Source of the DNA: a bacterium
GTDB taxonomy: Bacteria > Desulfobacterota > DSWW01
Direction: 5' to 3'
DNA length: 64,000 nucleotides
Assembly (NCBI GenBank): GCA_028277985.1
Contig: JANQFG010000249.1
Coordinates: forward strand, 1-64,000
Below, one piece after another: positions 26,035 to 34,905 of the stretch. The notes under the pieces were generated by a model, which searched no databases, was not told the origin of the DNA, and saw only the letters and a list, made by a program, of their open reading frames with translations. Position 1 is the stretch's first letter. Every line of letters starts with the position of its first letter. Position numbers and translations under genes: made by a program.

Positions 26035-26060
26035 GATTCCCGCCTGCGCGGGAATGACGG
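26035..26060. repeat. interspersed repeat of the ATTCCCGCCTGCGCGGGAAT type
   Basis: The sequence gATTCCCGC-CTGC-GCGGGAATgacgg has exact 8-base arms (26036-26043 and 26048-26055). It is the well-known proteobacterial extragenic repeat that translates as IPACAGM in one frame, related in core sequence to neisserial dRS3. It lies between the phenylacetate-CoA ligase and ACT genes, inside an apparent operon. No mobile gene is attached. Confidence 0.8.
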
Positions 26061-26064
26061 CTTT

Positions 26065-27363
26065 CTATTTCTTTCTTCTGTCGATCACCCGGACCGCCTT
26101 GCCTTCACTTCGGGTGATCGATCTGGGCTCTACGAGCTTGATCCGTACCCCGATCCCCAGGATGCTCTCCACTTCCGCCCGGATCCGCTTCTCGACCTTC
26201 GCCATTTCCCTGACCTCATCCGAGAACATCTCCTCCGAGACCTCTACATGTACCTCGATGGTGTCCAGGCTCTTCTCCCTGTCCACATAGATCAGGTAGT
26301 GCGGTGCCGCCTCCGGAATCTCTAGAAGCACGCTCTCGATCTGGGAAGGGAAGACATTGACCCCCCGGATGATCAGCATGTCGTCCGATCGTCCGGTGAC
26401 GCGCTCCATGCGCGCAGTGGTCCTGCCGCAGGAGCACGCATCCCTGGTGAGCCGGGTGATGTCCCTCACCCGGTACCGTAGAAGGGGGATCCCCTCCTTG
26501 GTCAGGGTCGTGATCACGAGCTCCCCGGCCGTGCCGTCGCCCCGGGGTTCGCCCGTGGCAGGGTCGATGATCTCGGGCAGGAAGTGGTCTTCCATGATGT
26601 GGAGGCCGTCTTTCGCCTCGCACTCGGATGCCACACCCGGGCCTATAATCTCGCTCAACCCGTAGATGTCTATGGCCGAAACGTGGAGCTTCTTCTCGAT
26701 CTCCTTTCGGAGGTTGTCGGTCCACGGCTCGGCGCCGAAGACGCCCACCCGCAGAGCAAGATCGCGGGTCGAGATGCCCCTCTCTTCCGCCGCCTCCGCC
26801 AGGTAGAGCGCGTAAGAAGGCGTGGAGCAGAGCACCGTCGTTCCGAAGTCCTCGAGCAGCGTGATCTGCCGTTTCGTGTTCCCGGTCGAGACCGGCACAA
26901 CCGCTGCCCCGATCTTCTCGGCCCCATAGTGTGCACCCAGGCCTCCGGTGAACAGTCCATAGCCGTAAGCGACCTGGATGATGTCCCCCTGGTGTGCGCC
27001 CGCGGACATCAAGGTCCGGGCCATGACCTCCGCCCAGGTCTCGATATCTTTTCGCGTGTACCCGACCACCGTGGGTTTCCCGGTGGTGCCGGTCGAGGCG
27101 TGAATCCGGATGATCTCATCCATGGGAACGGCGAAGAGCCCGAAGGGATAGTTGTCGCGAAGGTCTGCCTTGGTGGTGAAGGGGATCTTCTGAAGGTCGT
27201 CGAGGCTGCGGATGCTCTCAGGCCGTATGCCCGCCTCTTCCAGCCTGTTCCGGTAAAAGGGCACCTGCCGGTAAACCCTTTCGACCAGAGCCTTGAGCCT
27301 CTCGAGTTGCAGCTCTTCCAGGTCGCGACGGCCGCAGCATTCGGATGCTTCGTTCCAGTACAA
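26065..27363 (-). CDS. phenylacetate-CoA ligase (PaaK family)
   Basis: A 432-residue adenylate-forming CoA ligase that activates aryl acids such as phenylacetate. Visible features are the N-terminal YWNEASEC and [14 protein letters not shown], the P-loop-like [41 protein letters not shown] and the C-terminal [20 protein letters not shown]. The start is put at TTG 27363 since GGGAGAGG precedes it and PaaK proteins begin with this YWN block; a TTG at 27399 would overlap iorB. It follows iorB by 13 bases. IorAB converts aryl pyruvates to aryl-acetyl-CoA, so this ligase could interconvert the free acid and CoA ester in the same pathway. Confidence 0.9.
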   Translation of the reverse strand: MYWNEASECCGRRDLEELQLERLKALVERVYRQVPFYRNRLEEAGIRPESIRSLDDLQKIPFTTKADLRDNYPFGLFAVPMDEIIRIHASTGTTGKPTVVGYTRKDIETWAEVMARTLMSAGAHQGDIIQVAYGYGLFTGGLGAHYGAEKIGAAVVPVSTGNTKRQITLLEDFGTTVLCSTPSYALYLAEAAEERGISTRDLALRVGVFGAEPWTDNLRKEIEKKLHVSAIDIYGLSEIIGPGVASECEAKDGLHIMEDHFLPEIIDPATGEPRGDGTAGELVITTLTKEGIPLLRYRVRDITRLTRDACSCGRTTARMERVTGRSDDMLIIRGVNVFPSQIESVLLEIPEAAPHYLIYVDREKSLDTIEVHVEVSEEMFSDEVREMAKVEKRIRAEVESILGIGVRIKLVEPRSITRSEGKAVRVIDRRKK

Positions 27364-27376
27364 CGCCCTCTCCCGT

Positions 27377-27949
27377 CTAGCGCCCCCTGCCGAGCTCAAA
27401 GGCGTGCAGATTCATCGGAACGAATTTCTCAGGAAGTCTCTGAGAGATCGCCTGCTTCCACATCTCTTCCGGGAAATCCAGTTCCCGGGAGATGGCCCCG
27501 ACGAGCACGCTGTTCACCGTCCGAACATCCCCCGCCTTTCGGGCAAGCTTCAGTCCATCCACGATCCGGGTTTTGGGCCGTTTCTTCTTGAGGAGATCGT
27601 AGATGCGGCTCGGGTAATCCATCCGGCCGGAGGTCACTGTCGTCGGGTTGATCTTCTGTCGATTGACCAGCAGGACGCCGTCCTCTTTCAGAAAGTCCGT
27701 CCACCGAAGGGCCTCGAGCGCCTCGAAACCCATGAGAATGTCCGCCTGCCCTTTCGGTATGAGAGGGGAGAAGACCTTGCGTGCGCAACGGACGTGACTG
27801 GTAACCGATCCGCCCCGTTGCGCCATTCCATGGACTTCACTCTTCTTCACATCGAGGCCTGCTTCCATGAACACGAGGCAGAGGATTTCTCCTGCCAAAA
27901 GGATGCCTTGCCCTCCAACGCCGGCGAGAAAGATGTCTTGATTCTTCAA
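27377..27949 (-). CDS. iorB: indolepyruvate:ferredoxin oxidoreductase, beta subunit
   Basis: A 190-residue gamma-type subunit of the 2-oxoacid:ferredoxin oxidoreductase superfamily. [15 protein letters not shown] at the start and [17 protein letters not shown] are diagnostic. With IorA it oxidatively decarboxylates aryl pyruvates (indolepyruvate, phenylpyruvate) to the acetyl-CoA analogue and reduces ferredoxin, in the cytoplasm. The start is a TTG at 27949 with TAGGAGA about 10 bases upstream. It lies 13 bases after the iorA stop and 13 before paaK. Confidence 0.92.
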   Translation of the reverse strand: MKNQDIFLAGVGGQGILLAGEILCLVFMEAGLDVKKSEVHGMAQRGGSVTSHVRCARKVFSPLIPKGQADILMGFEALEALRWTDFLKEDGVLLVNRQKINPTTVTSGRMDYPSRIYDLLKKKRPKTRIVDGLKLARKAGDVRTVNSVLVGAISRELDFPEEMWKQAISQRLPEKFVPMNLHAFELGRGR

Positions 27950-27962
27950 TGCTTGGTGTCTC

Positions 27963-29720
27963 CTAGTCGTACGAAAGGTCGTCGATCGCGTCCAGCTTGC
28001 ATATCTGTTGGCAGATCGGGCATCCGTTGCAGATGACGCTGTCGATCTGTGCCTTGCCGTCCGAAGTCTGGCTGAGGGCCGGGCAGCCCGTTAGGAGGCA
28101 GAGGTTGCAGCCTACGCACTTCTCCGGGTCAACGGTCTTGGGCGTCTTCCTCTCGCCGCGCTTCTTGAGAAGGCAATCCCTCCTGGCAATGATCAGGGAG
28201 GATCGGGGTGCCTCCGCTTCCTCTTTCAGGATCCTTTCCAGCCCCTTCATCTCGTAAGGATCGACGGTTCGGACCGAATCGATCCCAAGCGCCTTGCCCA
28301 GGCCCTCGAAATCGACCTCCGGCGCTTCCTCTCCCTGAAGGGTCTTTCCGGTGGCCGCATGCTCCTGGAACCCGGTCATGGCCGTAGTCCGGTTGTCCAG
28401 GATGACCGTGGTCGAGTTCCCGCGGTTGTAGGCGATGTTCAGGAGCGGAGAAATACCGCTGTGCAGGAAGGTGCTGTCCCCCAGGACGGCAACGCAGCGG
28501 GACTCGGGATCCGAACCGAGGGCCTTGTCCATGCCGTGGGCCATACCGATGCTCGCCCCCATGCAGAGCGTGGAGTCCATGGTTTCGAGGGGAGGGGCCA
28601 CGCTCAGGGTGTAACAGCCGATGTCGCCCATCACGTTGAGCTTGAGCTTCTTGATCGTATAGAAGGTCGCCGAGTGCGGGCACCCGGGGCAGAGGGCAGG
28701 GGGTCTCGGAGGGATCGCCACAGGGGAGGGCGTCTTCTTCCGCTTCTTCCCGCTCATGCCCTGTTTCACGATCTCGGGCGAGAGCTCGCCGCAGATCGGA
28801 AAGCGTTCCTTTCCGATAGCCGGGATCCCGAGGGCCTTGATCTGATCTTCCAGATACGGGTCGAGCTCTTCCACCACGAAAAGCTTCTTCACGCCATCTG
28901 CAAATTCCCGTATCAGGTTCTCCGGCAGGGGGTAGCTCAGCCCCAGTTTCAGGAAGGAGGCGCGTGGTCGGGCCTCTTTGGCATATTGGTAGGCCACGTT
29001 GCCGGTGATGATCCCGACCTCTCGCCGGCCCCACTCGATCCGGTTGAGCGGGGTCGTTTCCGACAGCTCCTGGAGGCGAACCAGACGCTGCTCCACAACG
29101 TCGTGCCTCTGGCGTGCGTAGTTGGGCACCATCACGTACTTGGGCGGGTCCTTCACAAAGCCGGGATCTCTAAGATGCCGCACCCGGGTCGCCTTTCTCT
29201 GGACCACACCTTTCGAATGGGACACCCTCGTGGTGACCCGGAAGAGCACGGGTGTGTCGTACTTCTCGCTGATCTCGAGGGCCTCCCCGATGAATTCATA
29301 CGCCTCCTGGGAATCCGCAGGCTCCAGCATGGGTACCTTGGCGGCCAGCGCGTAGTGGCGGTTGTCCTGCTCGTTCTGTGAACTGTGCATACCCGGGTCA
29401 TCCGCGCTGATGATCACCAGGCCGCCGTTGACGCCGATGTATGAGGCCGTGAAGAAGGGATCCGCAGCCACATTCAGGCCGACATGTTTCATGCTCGCCA
29501 GGGTTCTGACGCCCCCCAGACAGGCGCCGATAGCCACTTCAAGGGCCACCTTCTCATTGGGCGCCCATTCCGCGTACACATCATCGAAGTGGGCTATGTT
29601 CTCGAGGATTTCGGTGCTGGGCGTGCCCGGATAGGCTGCAGCCACCTTCACGCCGTAATCGTAGGCGCCCCAGGCGATCGCCTCGTTTCCGGACAGCAGC
29701 TTTGTGTTCGTCGATTCCAT
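27963..29720 (-). CDS. iorA: indolepyruvate:ferredoxin oxidoreductase, alpha subunit
   Basis: A 585-residue catalytic subunit. The N-terminal pyrimidine-binding domain starts LLSGNEAIAWGAYDYGV and AAYPGTPSTEI. The TPP-binding domain has LCPGCPHSATFY and GDIGCYTLSVAPP, with GDSTFLHSGI carrying the Mg-TPP motif. The C-terminus holds two [4Fe-4S] ferredoxin motifs: CVGCNLCLLTGC, whose last spacing is CX4C as in other IorA proteins, and CNGCPICQQIC. ATG 29720 gives the family N-terminus; its ribosome site is weak (GAGAG). The open frame upstream to 29798 lacks family similarity. It heads the iorA-iorB-paaK-ACT operon. Confidence 0.94.
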   Translation of the reverse strand: MESTNTKLLSGNEAIAWGAYDYGVKVAAAYPGTPSTEILENIAHFDDVYAEWAPNEKVALEVAIGACLGGVRTLASMKHVGLNVAADPFFTASYIGVNGGLVIISADDPGMHSSQNEQDNRHYALAAKVPMLEPADSQEAYEFIGEALEISEKYDTPVLFRVTTRVSHSKGVVQRKATRVRHLRDPGFVKDPPKYVMVPNYARQRHDVVEQRLVRLQELSETTPLNRIEWGRREVGIITGNVAYQYAKEARPRASFLKLGLSYPLPENLIREFADGVKKLFVVEELDPYLEDQIKALGIPAIGKERFPICGELSPEIVKQGMSGKKRKKTPSPVAIPPRPPALCPGCPHSATFYTIKKLKLNVMGDIGCYTLSVAPPLETMDSTLCMGASIGMAHGMDKALGSDPESRCVAVLGDSTFLHSGISPLLNIAYNRGNSTTVILDNRTTAMTGFQEHAATGKTLQGEEAPEVDFEGLGKALGIDSVRTVDPYEMKGLERILKEEAEAPRSSLIIARRDCLLKKRGERKTPKTVDPEKCVGCNLCLLTGCPALSQTSDGKAQIDSVICNGCPICQQICKLDAIDDLSYD

Positions 29721-29914
29721 GGTGTCAGACTCTCGTGTTAGAGGTTCGTTTCGAGCCGGGTAGACGTTCAAAAAGTGTGAAAAGAGGTGGAGAATCACGA
29801 CCCTTGGGCGGGTGGCGATCTTCGAAAAAAAGCCAGGAGGTTAAACTAATAGAACTAGCAGAAAAGCGGGTGGCCGTCAAACGTTTGGCTTGCCCGCCGC
29901 GCCCTTCTTCACCC

Positions 29915-30754
29915 CTAGGCTCGTGCCCCGTTCTCGTCTATTTCGATCAGGGTGTCAGCGAATCTCTCGGCGAGAAAGACCAGGGACTCAATGTCCAGAA
30001 AGCTCGTAACGGACCGGTCGAAAAGAAGCTTTGCCCTTGCCTCGAACCCCTCCTCGGGCACGGCGTCCCAGAAGACGAGGAAGAAAGGGATTTTGGGCAG
30101 GGGGAGAAACGAGAGGGCCACGTCCGCATTCGATTCGTCCTCGACCTGCTGCGCCCCGAGCGCACCCGCCGCTCGTTCGAGGCGGTCCGGCTTGCCCTCG
30201 AAATGGGACGCAATCTTCTGTTCGCACCCGTGCTCGAGCTCCGGCTTTTTCGGGATGTGCCCCGGGATGTTATCGATGGGTATCCACTCGCCACGGATCG
30301 GCTCGGTGCCTGAAAAATGGATATAATTGTAGAGCAGGATGTTGTCCCAGTGATTGTCTGCCGGGGTTCCATCGATCCGGATCTCCTGCTTGGAGACCAG
30401 GCAATCACGGTTCATGTAGGAGAGGCTCAGATGGGGTTGATCGTCCTTCTCCACATACCGGGCGCCCAGCCCATCGGCAATGGCCGAGAAGTCGTGTGAA
30501 GCGATCCGTTCCCGGATGTGATCCGCGGTGATCTTGTAGAGGTCGCGCTTGACGTACACGCCCTCGCTCTGCTGTTCGTGGATCCTGCTTCCCAGTTCCT
30601 CCCGCACCTCCTCTGTCAGGTAGGGGCAGCTCTCCAGGGGCTTCTTCTCCACGATCACACAGGTGGCGAAAGCGAGGCAGGTAGGAAACCCGCACTCCTT
30701 GCAGTTCGTCCTGGGTGTAGCCTTGTAGAGATCGATCGCACTGACCGGTTTCAT
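29915..30754 (-). CDS. DUF3786-type protein with [4Fe-4S] corrinoid-protein-like motif
   Basis: A 279-residue cytoplasmic protein. Residues 18-43 carry CX2CX4CX16C (NCKECGFPTCLAF, SCPYL), the same Cys pattern as the Fe-S domain of the corrinoid iron-sulfur protein large subunit. The remaining 230 residues look like DUF3786, with a duplicated core (YNYIHFSGTEPIRGEWIPID near 140, then DVALSFLPLPKIPFFLVFWD near 215). Proteins like this are common in Desulfobacterota and some anaerobes, without an assigned reaction. GAGG lies just upstream of ATG 30754. It is followed by iorA on the same strand after 194 bases. Confidence 0.75.
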   Translation of the reverse strand: MKPVSAIDLYKATPRTNCKECGFPTCLAFATCVIVEKKPLESCPYLTEEVREELGSRIHEQQSEGVYVKRDLYKITADHIRERIASHDFSAIADGLGARYVEKDDQPHLSLSYMNRDCLVSKQEIRIDGTPADNHWDNILLYNYIHFSGTEPIRGEWIPIDNIPGHIPKKPELEHGCEQKIASHFEGKPDRLERAAGALGAQQVEDESNADVALSFLPLPKIPFFLVFWDAVPEEGFEARAKLLFDRSVTSFLDIESLVFLAERFADTLIEIDENGARA

Positions 30755-30789
30755 GATCGCCTCGTCTTGGTTTGCTCTCCTCTTCAGCC

Positions 30790-30810
30790 ATTCCGCGCGG
30801 GACGCGGAAT
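30790..30810. repeat. 21-bp perfect inverted repeat upstream of the DUF3786 gene
   Basis: Arms ATTCCGCG (30790-30797) and CGCGGAAT (30803-30810) surround a 5-base loop. It lies 36-56 bases before the ATG at 30754 and about 110 bases after the arginine decarboxylase stop. No T-tract follows, so an operator or a degraded extragenic repeat is as likely as a terminator. Confidence 0.45.
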
Positions 30811-30918
30811 CCCTTCCTCCTGTTCAGATGAATCCTGGCGCCCGGAGGATGCCCGGGCAGGTTCGCCTGCGGAAGGGTGAGGGTTTGCCGGAGATCCACA
30901 GCGGGTAAAGGGCCGGGC

Positions 30919-31467
30919 TCAGGGGATCAGCACGGCGGCAGCCACACAGGTCGTCCAGAGCCCTGACTTGTGACCGATCGCCGACTGCGTGACGTTGCGC
31001 GTTCGTATGATCTTGTCGCTGATGCGCCAGAAATCCGTCTTTTCGTCGTAATCCAGATCCGGATCGAAATCCTCTGCACCCAGGATGGTCGCAAGCATCC
31101 AGGCGGCAAGGTCCTCGGCGTACTCGCCTGCCACCTCGCTGGTCTGGCCGAAGGCATGATGCTCGGAAAGGTAGCCGTATTGCTCCGGGTCCTTGGGAAT
31201 GGCGATTCCGATCGAGGCGGAGATCAGCCGATGCGGCTCTTTTGTGTATGCCTCGCTCATGACCGTGTGCACCACCTGTCCCGGTTTCAGGATCTTCAAG
31301 GCGGTCTTTCGGGAGACGATCTTGCACGAGGGGGGATAGATGCTCGACACCTTGATGAGATTGAACGGGGCAATGCCCGCAGTCCTGAGGGCCAGCTCCA
31401 GGCTTGCGAGCTTTTCCTTGTGCCGGCCGACCCCTTTGGTCAGGAACATCATTCTGGGGACATACAT
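30919..31467 (-). CDS. pdaD: pyruvoyl-dependent arginine decarboxylase
   Basis: A 182-residue proenzyme that converts arginine to agmatine, the first step towards polyamines. The self-cleavage site is in KVSSIYPPSCK: the bond between Ser41 and Ser42 would be split to make a beta chain and an alpha chain with an N-terminal pyruvoyl group. HTVMSEAYTKEP, and the C-terminal half with SGLWTTCVAAAVLIP, fit the archaeal/bacterial PvlArgDC family of 150-190 residues. AAGGGG precedes the ATG. No agmatinase or other polyamine gene is adjacent. Confidence 0.92.
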   Translation of the reverse strand: MYVPRMMFLTKGVGRHKEKLASLELALRTAGIAPFNLIKVSSIYPPSCKIVSRKTALKILKPGQVVHTVMSEAYTKEPHRLISASIGIAIPKDPEQYGYLSEHHAFGQTSEVAGEYAEDLAAWMLATILGAEDFDPDLDYDEKTDFWRISDKIIRTRNVTQSAIGHKSGLWTTCVAAAVLIP

Positions 31468-31600
31468 TTCACAGGCCCCTTGGTTTCAAAGATTGTTGCT
31501 ACGGGTTCGCGTCGGAACGGTTTCACGGAAACGCTACATTATAAAGGGAAGCCTCCGTGAAGGCAAAAGAACCGGCGTCATTCTCGTCCCCGCTCGCCAT

Positions 31601-33097
31601 CTAAAGGCTGAACAGATTCGTGCCGGCCGGGGATTGCCGGACCTTGCCCTTTCTGCCGATCACCTCCTCGGCGGCCATGACCGCCAGGGTGTCCGGATCG
31701 TCCTCCACACGGGCGAGGAATCTTGCGCCCGAAGGTGTCCTGCCGAGCACAAAGCCGTAGCCCGGCTCAACTCCATAGTAGCCGGCCGTGTATGTCTCCA
31801 CCGTGGCTTCGCCTTCCGGCGCCTCGATGATCTCGGGCGCCTGGACGGCCTCGAGTTCCTTTAGGAATGGTCCCTTGTCCACTCGCTTCCACTCCTCCGG
31901 GCAGGTTCCGGTTCGATAAAGGCCGACCGCATTCTTGCTCAGGAACCAGCTCACGGAATGGACGAGCCCCTGTTTGCCGGGCTGTTCACGCAGGATTTCC
32001 GCAATCCGGCAGACCGCGTGCAGGCTGTAATTGTTTCCCGGTCCTCCGAAGTTGGACATGCCGCCCGTCACGGTCAGGGGCCTGGGGTCTGTGGGCTCGA
32101 TCTCGAGTGCGTCCCGTACGATTCGAGGTACGCAAGGGAAGCAACTGTACAGGTCGAGGAAATCCACCTCGTCGAGGTCGTTGCCGGCCTGGGCCAGGGC
32201 CATGTCCACGGCCGTCTTTGCGCAGGGGGAGTCGTGCATGTTCTTGCGGTGGGTTACGTACCATAGATCGGATGCTTCCCCGAAACCGACAGGAAAGACG
32301 TATTTCTCTTCCGGTATCTTCCTCCGTCCGGCCTCGGCAAGGCTCATCATCAGGACCGCGGCGGACTGGTCCGTGAAGATCATGGAGCACATCAGCTTGG
32401 TGTAAGGGACGGCAACCATCCGGTTGCGGTCCGAAATCGTGCGGAAATCCTCCGGGGTTCGTTCCTGACGGAACCAGGCATACGGGTTCTGGGCTGCTAC
32501 CCGGCCCATTTCAGCGCAGATATCAGCGATCTCCCGGCTGTGCTCCTCCAGGGTCTGACCCTTTTCGTATCGACGTGCATTCTCGAACAGTGCATAGATG
32601 TCGGATGGGACGATCAGTCCGTGCATTTCCTCGATGGGCGTGGACGAAGGACGCAGGTCCCCCACGAGGTCCAACGTACCCGGTTCGCGCTTCCATGGAG
32701 GGCGTTCTCCGCACTTGCGGGCTGTAGATCTGGAGGCATAAGATTCGGCGCCGCAGATCAGGGCGACCTTCACATCACCTTCTGCAATCTTGTCCGCCGC
32801 TTCCGCGAGAAACCACTGGGGTCCGCAGGCCCCGACCCCGGTGTACCACTGGATGCCGGGCCGTGCGCCGAGCCTCTCCGCCACCACGGCCGGAGGGTCC
32901 TCGTAAGACCAGGAAAGAATGTTGACCACGCCCAGCATATCGATTTCGGCCAGGGCCCCCTCGGCACTACCGTCCTCCGCGGCCCTTCGTGCGGACGCCT
33001 CGATCAGATCCGCGGGCTCTCGAATCTCCTCCATTGCCTTCGGCCTGTTCACGGTCTGGCCCACGCCGACGATGACGGGAATGCGTTCCGGGTCCAT
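31601..33097 (-). CDS. thiolase-like acetyl-CoA acetyltransferase family protein
   Basis: A 498-residue protein of the thiolase superfamily (SCP-x/thiolase-like branch). The N-terminal domain has IPVIVGVGQTVNRP and the nucleophile-type region TGVGACGPQWFLAEA. The C-terminal domain has VDFLDLYSCFPCVPRIV and GGMSNFGGPGNNYSLHAVC, with His in the usual active-site position. The last 90 residues form an extra OB-like tail (VETYTAGYYGVEPGYGFVLGRT), typical of this longer subfamily. Such enzymes catalyse or assist C-C bond cleavage or condensation of acyl-CoA esters; the substrate is unknown. A GGGGGGAG site precedes the ATG. Confidence 0.82.
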   Translation of the reverse strand: MDPERIPVIVGVGQTVNRPKAMEEIREPADLIEASARRAAEDGSAEGALAEIDMLGVVNILSWSYEDPPAVVAERLGARPGIQWYTGVGACGPQWFLAEAADKIAEGDVKVALICGAESYASRSTARKCGERPPWKREPGTLDLVGDLRPSSTPIEEMHGLIVPSDIYALFENARRYEKGQTLEEHSREIADICAEMGRVAAQNPYAWFRQERTPEDFRTISDRNRMVAVPYTKLMCSMIFTDQSAAVLMMSLAEAGRRKIPEEKYVFPVGFGEASDLWYVTHRKNMHDSPCAKTAVDMALAQAGNDLDEVDFLDLYSCFPCVPRIVRDALEIEPTDPRPLTVTGGMSNFGGPGNNYSLHAVCRIAEILREQPGKQGLVHSVSWFLSKNAVGLYRTGTCPEEWKRVDKGPFLKELEAVQAPEIIEAPEGEATVETYTAGYYGVEPGYGFVLGRTPSGARFLARVEDDPDTLAVMAAEEVIGRKGKVRQSPAGTNLFSL

Positions 33098-33226
33098 AGA
33101 AGTCTCCCCCCGTTCTTTTCAGCCTTTGGTCACCTGTGGCCACTAAATTCGCACAGGACCCGGGCACAAATCAATTCCTCTCCATTCACCATGGGAAAGA
33201 CGAGGGTAGGTTTGGGGAGAAACGCC

Positions 33227-34639
33227 CTACGCCTTCCTGCGGCGCATTCTCCAGGCGATGACCCCGCCGGCGGGGATCAGAAGAAGGGCAAGGGAGTTGA
33301 GGGCTCCCGATCCGAGCAGAGATTGCCCACCATACGATGCGGCTATCGTATTCGCAGGTTCAGGATACGCGGGGGTGGCATGGTTGCAGTCATCATCATG
33401 ACCATTCCCCGGGATTTCCGTCATGGCGGGATTCACCAGAGGATTGAAGTCGCCGCAGTCGGTCCCGCCACAGGCAACACTCACATATCCGTCTCCATCG
33501 TTGTCGTCATTGAAATAGCAGGGGACACCCAGATAGACCTCCGGGGCACAGAGATGCCGGTCGCATCCGTACCAGACCGCCCACCCGTCGTTGTTGATCT
33601 TGGGGTTCAAGCCAAAGCCCGTGATTCGGCTCGAAGTCGATCCGTCATAGAGCCATATGCCCATGCCTTCGTCATAGGTGCCTGCCTGCCAGACGACCCA
33701 CCCATTATCGCCTATCTGAGGACGCTGGTCCCAATAGTGGTTGTCCGTGAGCTGAGTGGTTGTTGTTCCGTTATAGAGGAAGATCTCATAGTAAGGGGAG
33801 CTGTACTCGCTGCCCCCTTGCCAGACCACTTGGCCCTGGTTGTTGATCCTGGGGTATTCATCATCATAGTCATTGTCCGTGAGCTGGGTCGTGGTCACAC
33901 CATCGTAAAGAAAAATCTCGTAGTCTCCATCGGGGCACCACCAGTCCGGGCCGCCGTCACACATTGCCCAGACAACCCATCCGCTGTTGTTCATATCCAC
34001 ATAGGGAGCCCCGTCATAATACTCGTTATTCGTGAGCTGTGTCGTGCTCGTGCCGTCGTAGAGGAAGATCTCACTGTCCGAGCCGTCGGATCCCGGCCAG
34101 GCCACATACCCGCTGTCACTAATGCTGGGGCTGCCATCCCAGTAGGCGTTATCCGTGAGCTGTGTCGAGCTCGTACCGTCATAGAGGAAGATCTCGTAGT
34201 TGTCGTAAACATGTGAGCAATCCGGTCCGTCGCACCCATGCCAGACCACCCACCCGTTGTCGTTTATCTGAGGGGAGCTGTCCGTGAAGTCCTCCTCCGA
34301 AAGCACTATCGTATTCGTTCCATCGTAAAAGAAGATCTCGCCACTTCCACCGGGATAGCCGGACCAGACCACCTGGCCGCTGTTATTCACGCCGAGGTCG
34401 TAGATATCATGGGTGCTGGTGAAAATTCGGGTCGTGCTCGTCCCGTCGTGAAGGAGGATTTCTCGGTTTGAGCCGTCCCAACTTTCCCAGACGACATGCG
34501 CGTTGTCGTTTATCTGGGGGTTCTCGTCCGAATTAGGATCGTTCGAGAGGTTCTTGAAGCTGCTCAGCCCGTGAGACACCGTGTGCAAAGAAAAGACAAG
34601 AATCGTCGCGATCAACCATAGAAGACCAAGTCTTTTCAT
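33227..34639 (-). CDS. secreted seven-repeat beta-propeller protein with C-terminal membrane tail
   Basis: A 470-residue exported protein: signal peptide at 1-24 (LLWLIATILVFSL), then seven repeats each containing a variant of EIFLYDGTSTTQLT and a WVVWxG strand, consistent with a TolB-like seven-bladed propeller. After the propeller comes an Asp/Cys-rich segment (NDGDGYVSVACGGTDCGDF, DDDCN) resembling the MopE-type metal-binding motif. The end is a hydrophobic helix flanked by a Gly/Ser stretch and the basic tail WRMRRRKA, a tripartite arrangement like bacterial C-terminal sorting signals. ATG 34639 has GGAGAAGGAGA directly upstream. Function unknown; probably cell-surface or released. Confidence 0.8.
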   Translation of the reverse strand: MKRLGLLWLIATILVFSLHTVSHGLSSFKNLSNDPNSDENPQINDNAHVVWESWDGSNREILLHDGTSTTRIFTSTHDIYDLGVNNSGQVVWSGYPGGSGEIFFYDGTNTIVLSEEDFTDSSPQINDNGWVVWHGCDGPDCSHVYDNYEIFLYDGTSSTQLTDNAYWDGSPSISDSGYVAWPGSDGSDSEIFLYDGTSTTQLTNNEYYDGAPYVDMNNSGWVVWAMCDGGPDWWCPDGDYEIFLYDGVTTTQLTDNDYDDEYPRINNQGQVVWQGGSEYSSPYYEIFLYNGTTTTQLTDNHYWDQRPQIGDNGWVVWQAGTYDEGMGIWLYDGSTSSRITGFGLNPKINNDGWAVWYGCDRHLCAPEVYLGVPCYFNDDNDGDGYVSVACGGTDCGDFNPLVNPAMTEIPGNGHDDDCNHATPAYPEPANTIAASYGGQSLLGSGALNSLALLLIPAGGVIAWRMRRRKA

Positions 34640-34806
34640 TCTCCTTCTCCTTCTGCCGAAAGGGATCAGGCGCTCTTCCGGCCCAAGAACCGTATGACTA
34701 CCCTGTAACACACTCGGGTCCGGACAGGCAAGGAAAATTATGGTGACAAGAAATTTGTTCTATTTATTGGTCCCCGGCACAGGTCCTGTGCGGTGCAGGG
34801 ATCACC

Positions 34807-34840
34807 CTGCTGCTGCTGCTCCTCCTCCTCCTCCTCCTCG
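34807..34840. repeat. triplet repeat (CTG)n(CTC)n
   Basis: Four CTG units and then about six CTC units follow one another directly. They lie between the start of the propeller gene and the end of the FAD-protein fragment, in 266 bases that hold no supported gene. A plus-strand open frame that runs through it encodes Ala and Pro runs and looks artefactual. Confidence 0.7.
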
Positions 34841-34905
34841 CGGCTGCCTTTCTGTTCGCCCGGTCTTCCGCCTTTACCCCTCTGCTGGTCTTCCGACGAA
34901 TCCGA

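Noticed and set aside
33640-34460. Regularly spaced similar DNA segments that could suggest a CRISPR-like array
   Set aside because: They are codons of the EIFLYDGT propeller repeats: spacing is 120-180 bases, copies are imperfect, and the frame is open throughout.
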